Source: Tubulanus polymorphus (taxonomy: Eukaryota > Nemertea > Palaeonemertea > Tubulaniformes > Tubulanidae). Taken from it: a stretch of DNA of 60,000 nucleotides. Below, one piece after another: positions 40,579 through 50,293 of the stretch. A program made the translations under genes and the position numbers. Positions within the stretch are counted from its first letter, which is position 1. The number at the start of each line of letters is the position of its first letter. The notes beneath the pieces are model-generated. The model was not told the origin of the DNA. It saw nothing but the letters and a program-made list of their open reading frames with translations, and searched no databases. The stretch is taken from NCBI RefSeq assembly GCF_964204645.1, contig NC_134027.1, positions 16,482,485 to 16,542,484 on the forward strand, in the 5' to 3' direction.

Positions 40579-40935
40579 ATGAATATAACTGTTGGACCGA
40601 GTATATGTTTTGGATTTGATTTTAAACTTGAGAAAGAAATGAAATTTAACGTTAATGATGTAATTACACATATCAAAAATATTACATTTTCTAATGAAAC
40701 AACATTTGAGTATGAAACAACAATAGATAAAGAAACTTTTAATGTAGAAAAGATTACTAATTTAATTGGAGAATCTTTAAGATTTTATGAATTAGATGAA
40801 GATTTTATCATCGATGATATTAAAAAAATAATAATTGAAATATATACAAATGAAACTAGTAATGAAATAAATGTTGAATTAATCATAAATAAGTTAACTA
40901 AATATTTTGATGATAATAATTTTTTTGATAAATAA
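40579..40935 (+). CDS. Unidentified 118-aa protein of the late gene run
   Basis: Open frame, 17 bp after the penton-like gene and directly abutting the next start (TAA then ATG). Acidic, with many Glu, Asp, Asn and Ile; alternation such as ETTFEYETTIDKETFNVEKI and IKKIIIEIYTNE suggests mixed strands and helices. No cysteine cluster, no membrane helix. I do not recognise it. Confidence 0.55.
   Translation: MNITVGPSICFGFDFKLEKEMKFNVNDVITHIKNITFSNETTFEYETTIDKETFNVEKITNLIGESLRFYELDEDFIIDDIKKIIIEIYTNETSNEINVELIINKLTKYFDDNNFFDK
40912..40935 (+). promoter_or_regulatory. T-tract/TAAATAAATG start-site motif
   Basis: TTTTTTTTGATAAATAA then ATG at 40936. The motif overlaps the last codons of the preceding gene (FFDK stop), so a short Phe-rich end is imposed by it. 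Confidence 0.55.
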
Positions 40936-41157
40936 ATGAGTGATAATAAGTGGATAATAACTGGATTATATAATGGCGCATTACTATCAGTTGGAACTGT
41001 TGGTTATTCAATGGTATTGAAAAAAGTATTCAAAATGGGAAGTGTTAATGTTGATAGATTTGATATAAATGATATTTTAAAATTAACATTAGCAGTTACT
41101 TTATCTAATTTAACTATTGATTATTTGGAAAAACAAAAATATATTCCTCCCATATAA
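40936..41157 (+). CDS. Small membrane protein (73 aa)
   Basis: Hydrophobic N-terminal segment WIITGLYNGALLSVGTVGYS (about residues 6-25) and a second one, ILKLTLAVTLSNLTIDYL (about 47-64). Between them a basic turn, VLKKVFKMGS. Starts at the T-tract motif. Probably a two-helix membrane protein of the particle; function unknown. Confidence 0.55.
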   Translation: MSDNKWIITGLYNGALLSVGTVGYSMVLKKVFKMGSVNVDRFDINDILKLTLAVTLSNLTIDYLEKQKYIPPI

Positions 41158-41162
41158 ATGCA

Positions 41163-41181
41163 TAATTTTTTTGCTAAATAA
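41163..41181 (+). promoter_or_regulatory. T-tract/TAAATAAATG start-site motif
   Basis: AATTTTTTTGCTAAATAA then ATG at 41182. Nearly the same sequence as before 19408 and 41625. Confidence 0.6.
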
Positions 41182-41604
41182 ATGACTTCTGCAATTATAA
41201 CTATTATAGGATCGGCGATTGTTAACGCTTTAGCATTTACTGGAGGTGTATATTTATTTAAGCATATTGATAAAAATAGTTCATTAGGAGAACAAAGAAG
41301 ACATAACTTAGCATTAGAGAAATATAATAAAGCAGCAGAAGAATATAGAGAAAAGAGGCAAAACTATATGGATTATATTAACAAAGAATTATATGATCAG
41401 AAGATTTCACATAGAGATTTTCAATCAGTTGATGATGCAATGAGTTTATATAACGCGGTAACCAATAAAGAAAAATTACATCTATACAAACCTAAATTAT
41501 CAGATTATTATACCCCAAGTAAAGAACAACAGAAATATGAAATAATTTGGATTTTAGGTGGAACTGTTGTTGTTATATTTGTAGCATATAAATTTACTAA
41601 TTAG
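41182..41604 (+). CDS. Two-helix membrane protein with charged middle (140 aa)
   Basis: N-terminal helix (residues ~3-26, IITIIGSAIVNALAFTGGVY), a long charged region rich in Glu, Lys, Arg, Tyr (RRHNLALEKYNKAAEEYREK, NYMDYINKELYDQKI), a DDAMSLYNAV stretch, SDYYTPSKEQQKYE and a C-terminal helix (IIWILGGTVVVIFVAYKF). From memory, proteins with the RxxHxLALE...W/YxxKRxxxxDxIN and SDYYTPS pattern are frequent in Polinton-type elements of cnidarians. Likely a virion or envelope-interacting protein; function not established. Confidence 0.65.
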   Translation: MTSAIITIIGSAIVNALAFTGGVYLFKHIDKNSSLGEQRRHNLALEKYNKAAEEYREKRQNYMDYINKELYDQKISHRDFQSVDDAMSLYNAVTNKEKLHLYKPKLSDYYTPSKEQQKYEIIWILGGTVVVIFVAYKFTN

Positions 41605-41624
41605 TAATTTTTTTTTCTAAATAA
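41603..41624 (+). promoter_or_regulatory. T-tract/TAAATAAATG start-site motif
   Basis: TAATTTTTTTTTCTAAATAA then ATG at 41625. The longest uninterrupted T-tract of the set (nine). Confidence 0.6.
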
Positions 41625-42060
41625 ATGGAAGATAAAGTTGATAGTATTGATATTATTCCTCATGATATAAATAAAACTAAATTAAAAACATATTTAGAAA
41701 AACAAATATTAGAATTTGAAAGTGACTTAAAGATAAAAAAGAAAAAATATTTAAAAAGTAAAATTATATATTATTTGATTATAAGTGGTTCAGTTACAAT
41801 TAGTTCTGTAATAACATTTCTAGCAATATTCAGCCCATTAACACCTTTAGCTATATCAATTGGTGTGTTAGGATTAAGTTCAAGTGTTTTAACCGGTATA
41901 AGTTCAAAATTAAATATAAAAAGTAATAAAGCAAAAAATTAAAACTAATATAAAAGAAATTAATAAATTAAAAAATACACTAGATTATATAATAAGTTTA
42001 AATGGTCATATAACAGTTGAAGAACAAGATAAATTATTAAAAGAATTAATAAATTATTAA
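41625..42060 (+). pseudogene. Membrane protein with C-terminal coiled part, one frameshift
   Basis: The open frame to 41942 encodes HDINKTKLKTYLEKQILEFE, a basic stretch KKKKYLKSK and two membrane helices (IIYYLIISGSVTISSVITFL and SPLTPLAISIGVLGLSSSVL). A shift in the A-run at 41929-41938 leads to a second frame that ends at 42060 with EINKLKNTLDYIISLNGHIT and a charged end, which completes the protein in length and character. One slipped base is the only damage, so recent decay, a sequencing error in the A-run or slippage are all possible. Confidence 0.6.
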
Positions 42061-42076
42061 TTTTTTAATTATATAA
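42058..42076 (+). promoter_or_regulatory. TATAAATG start-site motif
   Basis: TAATTTTTTAATTATATAA then ATG at 42077: a T6 tract followed by ATTATATAAATG. Confidence 0.55.
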
Positions 42077-43294
42077 ATGGTAGATAGTTTTCCAAAAGCT
42101 TTCCAATATAATAAATCAATTAAATATAATATTCCAGCAATAGATTTTAATAAAGATATTACATATAGAAATGAAGTTTTAGATTCATTAACTAATTTAG
42201 AAATTTATGTTACTGAAACTAATAATTTTAATGCAAAGATGGAAAATATATTTCATGTATATTTAATTAATTTTAAAAAATTGAAAGATGAAAAACAATG
42301 GTTATTAAAATCTAATATGAAGTATTGGCAGAACCAATTAAATTTTGCTGTTTATTGTTCAACAACAGGATGTGGAATTAGTTGGAATGATCATTTGAAT
42401 AATTCTAAATATAAATTAATTCAAAGTTTATTTAGATTTCATACATACTTTCAAATCAGAATAATATTAAATGAATTAGAGTGCGCTTTACCAGGATCTA
42501 GATATTTTAAAGAATTAGATAATAATATTAATTTATCTAAGTTTTATAAAATTTGCAATGAATTTAATATAGATATAAATAATTCTGATTTTAGAACAAA
42601 AACTGGAACAATAAGATCACTTCCTTGCCCTAAAAAGATTGCAGAATATTGCGCACTTCCCATACCATCTAATAGCTTTTATAATATTTATAATAATAAA
42701 TTAGGTTATGGTAAAATAGAAACTAAGGATTTAGAAACATTAAATTTCAATAAATTACCGAAATTTTATAATTTAAAACAAGAAAACAATAATGGTTGGG
42801 TTTATTTTATTTTAGAAAATAGTGAAGGTTTTACTAAATCAGGTATAGAAAGAATAAATCAATCTATTAGAACTTATTTGATATGTATTTTAGGTGCGCA
42901 AGTTGAAACAAGATCCCCAATAATTGGAAATTTGAATACATCATTTGATACACAGAAACAATTTAAAGTATTATTTGAAGATTCAATTCATAATGACAAA
43001 AATAGATCGATTCCAGAAAACATTATAAGATATCAAAATTATTTAGATAAATCTCATGTAAGACTTAATTATTGTATAGGCCCTAATCTATTAATTATTT
43101 CTAATGATTTAGTATTAAAGATGGGAAACATAATTGGTTATAATAATTTAATTAAAACTGCAACAATAAATAATTCTTTTGGATTGAATGATATAAATAA
43201 AAACATTATTACTGCTCCAAAATTAATGGAAGGCGAAAAAAATAAAAAACACATTCAATCAACAGAAACTAAAACTGAAAATATTAAAATATAG
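42077..43294 (+). CDS. Conserved 405-aa protein of Polinton-type elements
   Basis: Open over its full length. Features: MVDSFPKAFQYNKSI at the start, CSTTGCGISWNDHL (about residues 95-108), LFRFHTYFQIRIILNELECA, a variable middle, GWVYFILENSEGFTKSGIER, INQSIRTYLICILGAQVETR, SIPENIIRYQNYLDKSHVRL, GPNLLIISNDLVLKMGNIIG and GYNNLIKTA. I remember this arrangement from proteins of cnidarian Polinton-type elements, where it is recurrent; function is not known to me. It may be a structural protein. The last codon pair and stop are shared with flank A (AAAATATAGCTGC), so the C-terminus may be shortened by a few residues. Confidence 0.6.
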   Translation: MVDSFPKAFQYNKSIKYNIPAIDFNKDITYRNEVLDSLTNLEIYVTETNNFNAKMENIFHVYLINFKKLKDEKQWLLKSNMKYWQNQLNFAVYCSTTGCGISWNDHLNNSKYKLIQSLFRFHTYFQIRIILNELECALPGSRYFKELDNNINLSKFYKICNEFNIDINNSDFRTKTGTIRSLPCPKKIAEYCALPIPSNSFYNIYNNKLGYGKIETKDLETLNFNKLPKFYNLKQENNNGWVYFILENSEGFTKSGIERINQSIRTYLICILGAQVETRSPIIGNLNTSFDTQKQFKVLFEDSIHNDKNRSIPENIIRYQNYLDKSHVRLNYCIGPNLLIISNDLVLKMGNIIGYNNLIKTATINNSFGLNDINKNIITAPKLMEGEKNKKHIQSTETKTENIKI

Positions 43295-43652
43295 CTGCAA
43301 AGCAGCGATGACGGGTTTTCTGCACAGTCTTAGAATCCTGTTCAACGGTGGATTTCGACGAAGCATTTGATAAGGCACAACATCAGCCATTACTAAACAG
43401 GCTATTAGGAAACAGTATCAATGATAGGTCGCCCAATTGGCTCAGCAGTTATCTCTGAACGAAAACTTGTAGCCGAAATCAACGGAACGCCTCATCTTGG
43501 AATAAGTCGGTCAAACTAGTGGAGTCACGCAAGGTAGTATCCTAAGTTTTCTTCTGTTTAATGTCCTGACAAATGACATACACACTAATCCAACATATCC
43601 CAGACCGAGTAAATTTCCAAATCGACCTTAACACACTGTTCGACCAAAAAAC
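43287..43652 (+). pseudogene. LINE RT fragment (flank A end), copy 3
   Basis: Begins at ATATAGCTGCAAAGCAGC, the point where other flank A copies leave their AAT tract. VDFDEAFDKAQHQ (about 43348-43388) and SGVTQGSILSFLLFNVLTND (about 43519-43580) are readable in separate frames. Fewer stops than the left copies in the second block; still inactive. Its left edge is the right end of the Polinton-type island. Confidence 0.72.
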
Positions 43653-44190
43653 TTAAAGTTCCAAAAAGAAAATCTTGTTCGAATGAAAATAATTCTGTTT
43701 GATCGAACGATACGCTTTTTGCTTGAACCAAAAATTTTCTTCATTCTGACAAAAAAATGTGTTCGAATAAAAAGCTATGTTATTGTTGAAATGAAAAATT
43801 TTAAGTCCCGGCAAAAAAATTTGGTCGAGCGAAAACAATTTTTTCGAACGAATGTTTGAATGAAAACAATTCTGTTCGATTGAACGAAATACTTCATACT
43901 TTCGGTTCGGAGAAAAAACTTTTTTCAATATACTTGTTCGAACGGAAAACTTAATGTTCTGACATAAAAATTCTGTTCAAATTAAAAAAGATTCTGTTCA
44001 ATTGAACGATTGTTCGAACGAAAAACCTTTCGTTTGGACAAAAAAAAAGTTTGTTCAACTTTGTTCTTACGATTTTTTCAAATTGGATCAATCGTATAGA
44101 ATATTATTGGTTCGAACGAAATAAATTTTGTTCCGACGAAAGAATTTTCAAGCGAAAGGTCTTTTGAACGAAAAAAAAAGATATTTCTGG
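43653..44190. repeat. Degenerate TTCGAACGAAAA-rich repeat
   Basis: About 540 bp composed of loosely periodic variants of GTTCGAACGAAAA, TCTGTTCGATTGAACG and GACAAAAAAATT. The TTCGAA core is palindromic, so the stretch looks similar on both strands. No gene. Confidence 0.65.
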
Positions 44191-44400
44191 TGCTCCGCAG
44201 TAACTTAAAGCCGGACGTAGGTTGGTCTTGTGACACGATGCGATCCTCGCGTTGCATCGCAAGTTTCGGTGCAAGTCGGTTGCAATACGATTGTGTGCGA
44301 CTGGTTTCTGCCAGTCGCAAGAGTGCGTCGGTTGGTTGTGACAGTCGTGTCGCGTCGCAGAAAGTAGAACACGTACGACTCCATGTGACTGGCGTTGCTG
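44191..44400. other. Non-coding stretch with TGCAATCGCA-like runs
   Basis: About 200 bp of higher GC content, rich in GTTGC, TCGCA and GACTG words in both orientations. No supported gene or RNA. Confidence 0.3.
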
Positions 44401-44569
44401 AAAGATGAGGACGCCAGTGATATGACGACTGAGTTTCAAGTCGTCAAAACGTCACGATATGTCAACATATTTATGATGACTTGATGCGATATATCGCGAT
44501 ATATCGACATAAATATGGCGACTTGTCGAGTTGGAACACGACAACTCGAGGCCCTTTATCGCTTCCGTA
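44400..44569. mobile_element. Half copy of a foldback element
   Basis: Matches one side of the element at 49787-50202: an internal part (GATGAGGACGCCAGT), GTCACGATATGT, the 20-bp palindrome CGATATATCGCGATATATCG at about 44487-44506 and the terminal ACTCGAGGCCCTTTATCGC-TTCCGTA. The other arm is missing. Confidence 0.65.
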
Positions 44570-44665
44570 GATCTTTCATTAAGTAGGATCACTTGAACGA
44601 TCGCTTTAATATCACTTTAAAAAAAAAGAATCTGCCGAAATGACCTTAATATTCGACACTATATC

Positions 44666-44907
44666 TACGGAAGTGATAAGGGGCCTCGAGATGTCGCGTT
44701 CCAACTCGACAAGTCGCCATATTTATGTCTTCAAATGACGGCTTGTCCCGTGGAAAATGAGCAAAAAAGCGCAATCTGTCGTGAAAACGTCACGATATGT
44801 AGACATATTCATGTAAACTTGACGCGATATATCGCGATATATCGACATAAATATGGCGACTTGTCGAGTTTGAACGCGACAACTCGAGGCCCTTTATCGC
44901 TTCCGTA
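44666..44907. mobile_element. Foldback element, short copy
   Basis: Left terminus TACGGAAGTGATAAGGGGCC and right terminus GGCCCTTTATCGCTTCCGTA are inverted repeats. The left arm is cut after CATATTTATGTC; the right arm is long and includes CGATATATCGCGATATATCG (about 44827-44846). TA at both ends fits a TA target. Confidence 0.7.
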
Positions 44908-44998
44908 CTATATCAGATTAATCGACTTCAAAATAGGCGAAAGCATAAGTCTTTATTACGTTATTAATTGGCCTAATTATTCAAAAGCTAATAATGTG
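44908..44998. other. Link between foldback element and satellite
   Basis: CTATATCAGATTAATCGACT onward to AAAGCTAATAATGTG. The same ~90 bp follow the foldback element at 50203-50293, so foldback, link and satellite start were duplicated together. Confidence 0.75.
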
Positions 44999-47900
44999 GG
45001 CGACAAAACCAAAAAAATTAATTGTCGCGGGCGATAAAACCAAAATAATCAATTGTCGCGGGCGATAAAACCAAAATAATCAATTGTAGCTGGCGATAAA
45101 ACAAAAATATTGAATTGTCGCGAGTGACAAAACCAAAAAAATGAATTGTCGCGGGCGATAAAACCAAAATAATGAATTGTCGTGGGCGACAAAACCAAAA
45201 TATTCAATTGTGACAGGCAACAAAACCAAACTAATGAATTGTCGCGGGCGATAAAACCAAAATAATAAATTGTCGCAGGCGATAAAACCAAAATCATGAA
45301 TTGTAGCGGGCGACAAAACCAAACTAATAAATTGTCGTGGGCGACAAAACCAAAATATTCAATTGTGACGGGCAACAAAACCAAACTAATGAATTGTCGC
45401 GGGCGATAAAACCAAAATAATAAATTGTCAAGGGCGACAAAACCAAAATATTGTTTTGTCGCGGTCGACAAATTCAAAAAATGAATTGTCGCGGGCGATA
45501 AAACCAAAATAATGAATTGTCGCTGGCAATAAAACCAAAATATTGTATTGTCGCCGGCGACAAATCTAAAAAATGAATTGTCGCGGCAGAAAAACCAAAA
45601 TCTTGAATTGTCGCGGGCGACAAAACCAAACTAATGAATTGTTGCGGGCGATAAAACAAAAATAATGAATTGTCGCGGGCGATAAAACCAAAATATTGAA
45701 TTGTCGGGGCGACAAATCCAAAAAATGAATTGTCGCGGGCGATGAAACCAAAATCTTGAATTGTCGGGGGCGATAAAACCAAAATAATGAATTGTCGCTG
45801 GCGATAAAACCAAAATATTGTATTGTCGCGGGCGACAAATCCAAAAAATGAATTGTCGCGGCAGAAAAACCAAAATCTTGAATTGTCGCAGGCGACAAAA
45901 CCAAACTAATGAATTGTTGCGCGCGATAAAACCAAAATAATGAATTGTCGCGGGTGATAAAAACCAAAATATTGAATTGTCATGGGCGACAAAACCAAAA
46001 TATTGATTTGTCGCGGGTGACAAAGCCAAAATATTGTATTGTCGCGGGCGACAAATCCAAAATAGGAATTGTCGCGGCAGAAAAACCAAAATCTTGAATT
46101 GTCACGGGTGACAAAACCAAACTAATGAATTGTCGCTGGCGATAAAACCAAAATATTGTATTGTCGCGGGCAACAAAACCAAAATGATGAATTGTCGCGG
46201 GCGATAAAACCAAACTAATGAATTGTTGCGGGCGACAAAACCAAAATATTCAATTGTCGCGGGTGACAAAACCAAACTAATGAATTGTCGCGGGCGATAA
46301 AACCAAAATAATAAATTGTCGCAGGCGATAAAACCATAAAAATGAATTGTCGCGGACGATAAAACCAAAATCATGAATTGTCGCGGGCGACAAAACCAAA
46401 ATATTCAATTGTCGCGGGCGACAAAACCAAACTAATGAATTGTCGCGGGCGATAAAGCCAAAATAATGAATTGTCGCGGGCGATAAAACCAAAATATTGA
46501 AGTGTCGCGGGCGATAAAACCGTGACAAAAAGAGAAAAAAATTGTTGCGGGCGACAAAACCAAACTAATGAATTGTCGCGGGCGATAAAACCAAAATATT
46601 GAATTGTCGTAGGCGCCAAATCCAAAAAATGAATTGTCGCGGGCGATAAAACCAAAATATTGAAGTGTCGCGGGTGATAAAACCGTGACAAAAAGAGAAA
46701 AAGAATGTCACGAGCGATAAAACCAAAATAATGAATTGTCGCGGGCGATAAAACCAAAATATTGAATTGTCGTAGGCGCCAAATCCAAAAAATGAATTGT
46801 CGCAGGCGATAAAACCAAAATCTTGAATTGTCGCAGGCGATAAAACCAAAATATTGAAGTGTCGCAGGCGTTAAAACCAAAATATTGAAGTGTCGCAGGC
46901 GTTAAAACCGCGACAAAAAGAGAAAACAATTGTCGCGGGCGATAAAAACAAAATAATGAATTGCCATGGGCGATAAAACCAAAATATTGAATTGTCGCGG
47001 GCGATAAAACCAAAATAATGAATTGTCGCGGGCGATAAAACCAAAATATTGAATTGTCGTGGGCGACAAAACCAAAATATTGTTTTGTCGCGGGTGACAA
47101 AACCAAATTAATGAATTGTCGCGGGCGATAAAACCAAAATACTGAATTGTCGCGGGCGATCAAACCAAAATATTGAATTGTCGCGGGCGACAAATCCAAA
47201 AAATGAATTGTCGCGGCAGAAAAACCAAAATCTTGAATTGTTGCGGGCGACAAAACCAAAATATTCAATTGTCGCGGGTGACAAAACCAAACTAATGAAT
47301 TGTCGCGGGCGATAAAACCAAAATATTGAAGTGTCGCAGCGATAAAACCGTGACAAAAAGAGAAAAAAATTGTCGCGGGCGATAAAAACCAAAATAATGA
47401 ATTGTCGCGGGCGATAAAACCAAAATATTGAATTATCGTAGGCGCCAAATCCAAAAAAATGAAATGTCGCGGGCGTAAAAACCAAAATCTTGAATTGTCG
47501 CGTGCGACAAAATCAAAATAATGAATTGTCGCGGGCGATAAAACCAAAATAATGAATTGTCGCGGGCGATAAAACCAAAATAATGAATTGTCGCTGGCGA
47601 TAAAACCAAAATATTGTATTGTCGCAGGCGACAAATCCAAAAAATGAATTGTCGCGGCAGAAAAACCAAAATCTTGAATTGTCACAGGCGACAAAACCAA
47701 ACTAATGAATTGTTGCGGGCGATAAAACCAAAATAATGAATTGTCGCGGGCGATAAAACCGCGACAAAAAAAAATTTTCGCGGGCGATAAAACCAAATTA
47801 ATGAATTGTCGCGGGCGATAAAACCATAATAATGAATTGTCGCGGGCGATAAAAACCAAAATATTGAATTGTCATGGGCGACAAAACCAAAATATTGATT

Positions 47901-48299
47901 TGTCGCGGGTGACAAAACCAAAATAATGAATTGTCGCGGGCGATAAAACCAAAATAATGAATTGTCGCGGGCGATAAAACCAAAATAATGAATTGTCGCG
48001 GGCAACAAAACCAAAATTATTGTTTTGTCGCGGGTGACAAAACCAAATTAATGAATTGTCGCGGGCGATAAAACCAAAATAATGAATTGTCGCGGGCGAT
48101 AAAACCAAAATGATGAATTGTCGCGGGCGATAAAACCAAAATAATGAATTGCCACGGGCGATAAAAACCAAAATATTGAATTGTCCCGGGCGACAAAACC
48201 AAAATATTGATTTGTCGCGGGTGACAAAACCAAATTAACGAATTGTCGCGGGCGATAAAACCAAAATAATGACTTGTCGCGGGCGACAAAACCAAAATT
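44999..48299. repeat. 31-bp satellite array, block 8
   Basis: About 3.3 kb. Unit types not seen in the left domain are frequent: GCGACAAATCCAAAAAATG, GCGGCAGAAAAACC and the inserted phrase CCGTGACAAAAAGAGAAAAA. Right boundary again ends in an inverted core (GTTTTGTCGCGTTATTTTAG). Confidence 0.95.
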
Positions 48300-49786
48300 A
48301 TTGTTTTGTCGCGTTATTTTAGTTTTGTCGTTTTATCATAATGTCGCCCTAATTTGCATATACGTGTTTTTTTTACGCAGGGCCCTTATCAGCCACCATA
48401 CTAAAGCCTTAAGGTCGCGTAAAACTCGATAAACACTTCAAGCGACACAGCGAACGATCTCCTTTCCCCCACAGCGAACGCTTAACCTAGTAGAGGCTAC
48501 TAGCCTATGTATATGTGTAGGCCTAACATCCGGACAGATTGGTCGTAGGCCTATTGAATTTAACAACCCACCTAAATATCGTAAATTTTGTTTTGAAGTT
48601 CAATCCAATGAGTCCGTTAATAAACGCAACAATTGTACTGTGTTTGTTTGATACAGTAAAGCTCAGTACCGGTAGGCCTAAAGCCGCGTCAAACTCGATA
48701 AACACTTCAAGCGACACAGCGAACGATCCCTTTCCCCCACAGCGAACGCCTACTCCGAATGTCAAGTGTTAGTCCAGCATACGGAAAGGAGTGTGTTATA
48801 TACTTGTATTTAGTAAATACCTTGTGCATTTGACAATGATCGGTATGTACTGTAGGAAATATAGAGTATTGATGGTATTGATATAGAGGTTGAAGCCCGC
48901 GGCCGAATAAAGTAATATATTCTTTTATTTTGATACCTCGTCGACATAACAGCTTTTCTCCGCTATATCTCTTCGGCGTGTTTAGTTTAGGCCTACGATT
49001 CCCCGGTACACTAAACATTTATCTTAGTAAATACACGGTTAATTCGGTAAAGAAAAATAGGTATTGTTATACTAACTGCTTGAAACCCGCAGCCAAATCA
49101 CTGGTAGTAATAAATTAATTTGTACTCGATTTGATTCTCATGATGAGGAGAAACTCGCAGCTGATCCCCGGAACGACGATGTAGTAACACACGTCGATTC
49201 GTCGATGTTTACGGCTCGACAGTGCTTTTAAAATCTAAAGTAGTAAATTTCCAGTGTATCGGTAATATGATTTGATGAGGAAAATGGGCTATTGTTAAAA
49301 TCACTGTTTGAAGACCTCGACTGAATTTGAAGTCTCCGGCAATAAATTAGTTCATTTATACTTGAATTGATAATCGAAGTGACAGTCGGCCTGCGGGTTG
49401 ATTTCGGGATGACGACTCGAAAAACATGTCGCCCCATTGAATGGGGCTAAATTTTCGATGTTTACGGCCCGACAGCGCTTTTGTAACGATGATTCGTGAA
49501 AAAACACGCGGGCTATTTGTAGATCTCAGTGAGCTGAACGATATTATATGGATTGTATATGAAACAGCGGTAAGGTAACAAAGCCTATGTTCTTTTGATA
49601 AAAATAGTGTGGAAGAAAATAATAATAAATATAGCTGCAAAGCAGCGATAACGGCTTTTCTGCACAGTCTTAGAATCCAGTTCAACGGTGGATTTCGACA
49701 AAGCATTTGATAAGGCACAACATCAGGCATTACTAACCAGGCTATTAGGAAACATCATTAATGATAGGTCACTCAAATGGCTCAGC
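48300..49786. repeat. Flank A copy 4 with a ~205-bp insertion
   Basis: Equivalent to 4799-5960. At about 48484 it is interrupted by CCTAGTAGAGGCTACTAGCC and roughly 200 bp of unrelated DNA; after the interruption about 60 bp of flank A (AAACTCGATAAACACTTCAA to CCCCCACAGCGAACGC) are repeated. The right end is the start of the LINE RT relic (VDFDKAFDKAQHQALLTRL, 49691-49747), broken by the foldback element at 49787. No gene is supported. Confidence 0.85.
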
Positions 49787-50202
49787 TACGGAAGCGATAA
49801 GGGGCCTCGAGTTGTCGCGTTCCAACTCGTCAAGTCGCCATATTTATGTCGACATATCGCGATATATCGCGTCAAGTCGACATGAATATGTCGTCATATC
49901 GTGACGTTTTCACGGCAAATTTCGCTTTCTCGACCACTTTCCTCGCGACAAGTCGACATATTCACGACGACTTGAAACTCAGTCGTCATACTACTGGCGT
50001 CCTCATCTTACATTTAGACATGTCTTCAAATGACGGCTTGTCCCGTGGAAAATGAGCAAATAAGCGAAATTTGTCGTGAAAACGTCACGATATGTAGACA
50101 TATTCATGTGGACTTGACACGATATATCGCGATATATCGACATAAATAAGGCGACTTGTCGAGTTTGAACATGACAACTCGAGGCCCTTTATCGCTTCCA
50201 TA
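49787..50202. mobile_element. Foldback/MITE-like element (416 bp)
   Basis: Long terminal inverted repeats of about 130 bp: TACGGAAGCGATAAGGGGCC on the left and GGCCCTTTATCGCTTCCATA on the right, continuing through ACTCGAGTTGTCGCG-type words, the palindrome around CGATATATCGCGATATATCG and GTGACGTTTTCACGGCAAAT / GTCGTGAAAACGTCAC. A ~150-bp middle separates the arms. TA at both ends suggests a TA target duplication. No transposase ORF; non-autonomous. It sits inside the LINE relic of flank A. Confidence 0.8.
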
Positions 50203-50293
50203 CTATATCAGATTATTCGACTTCAAAATAGGCGAAAGCATAAGTCTTTATTACGTTATTAATTGGCCTAATTATTCAAAAGCTAATAATGTG

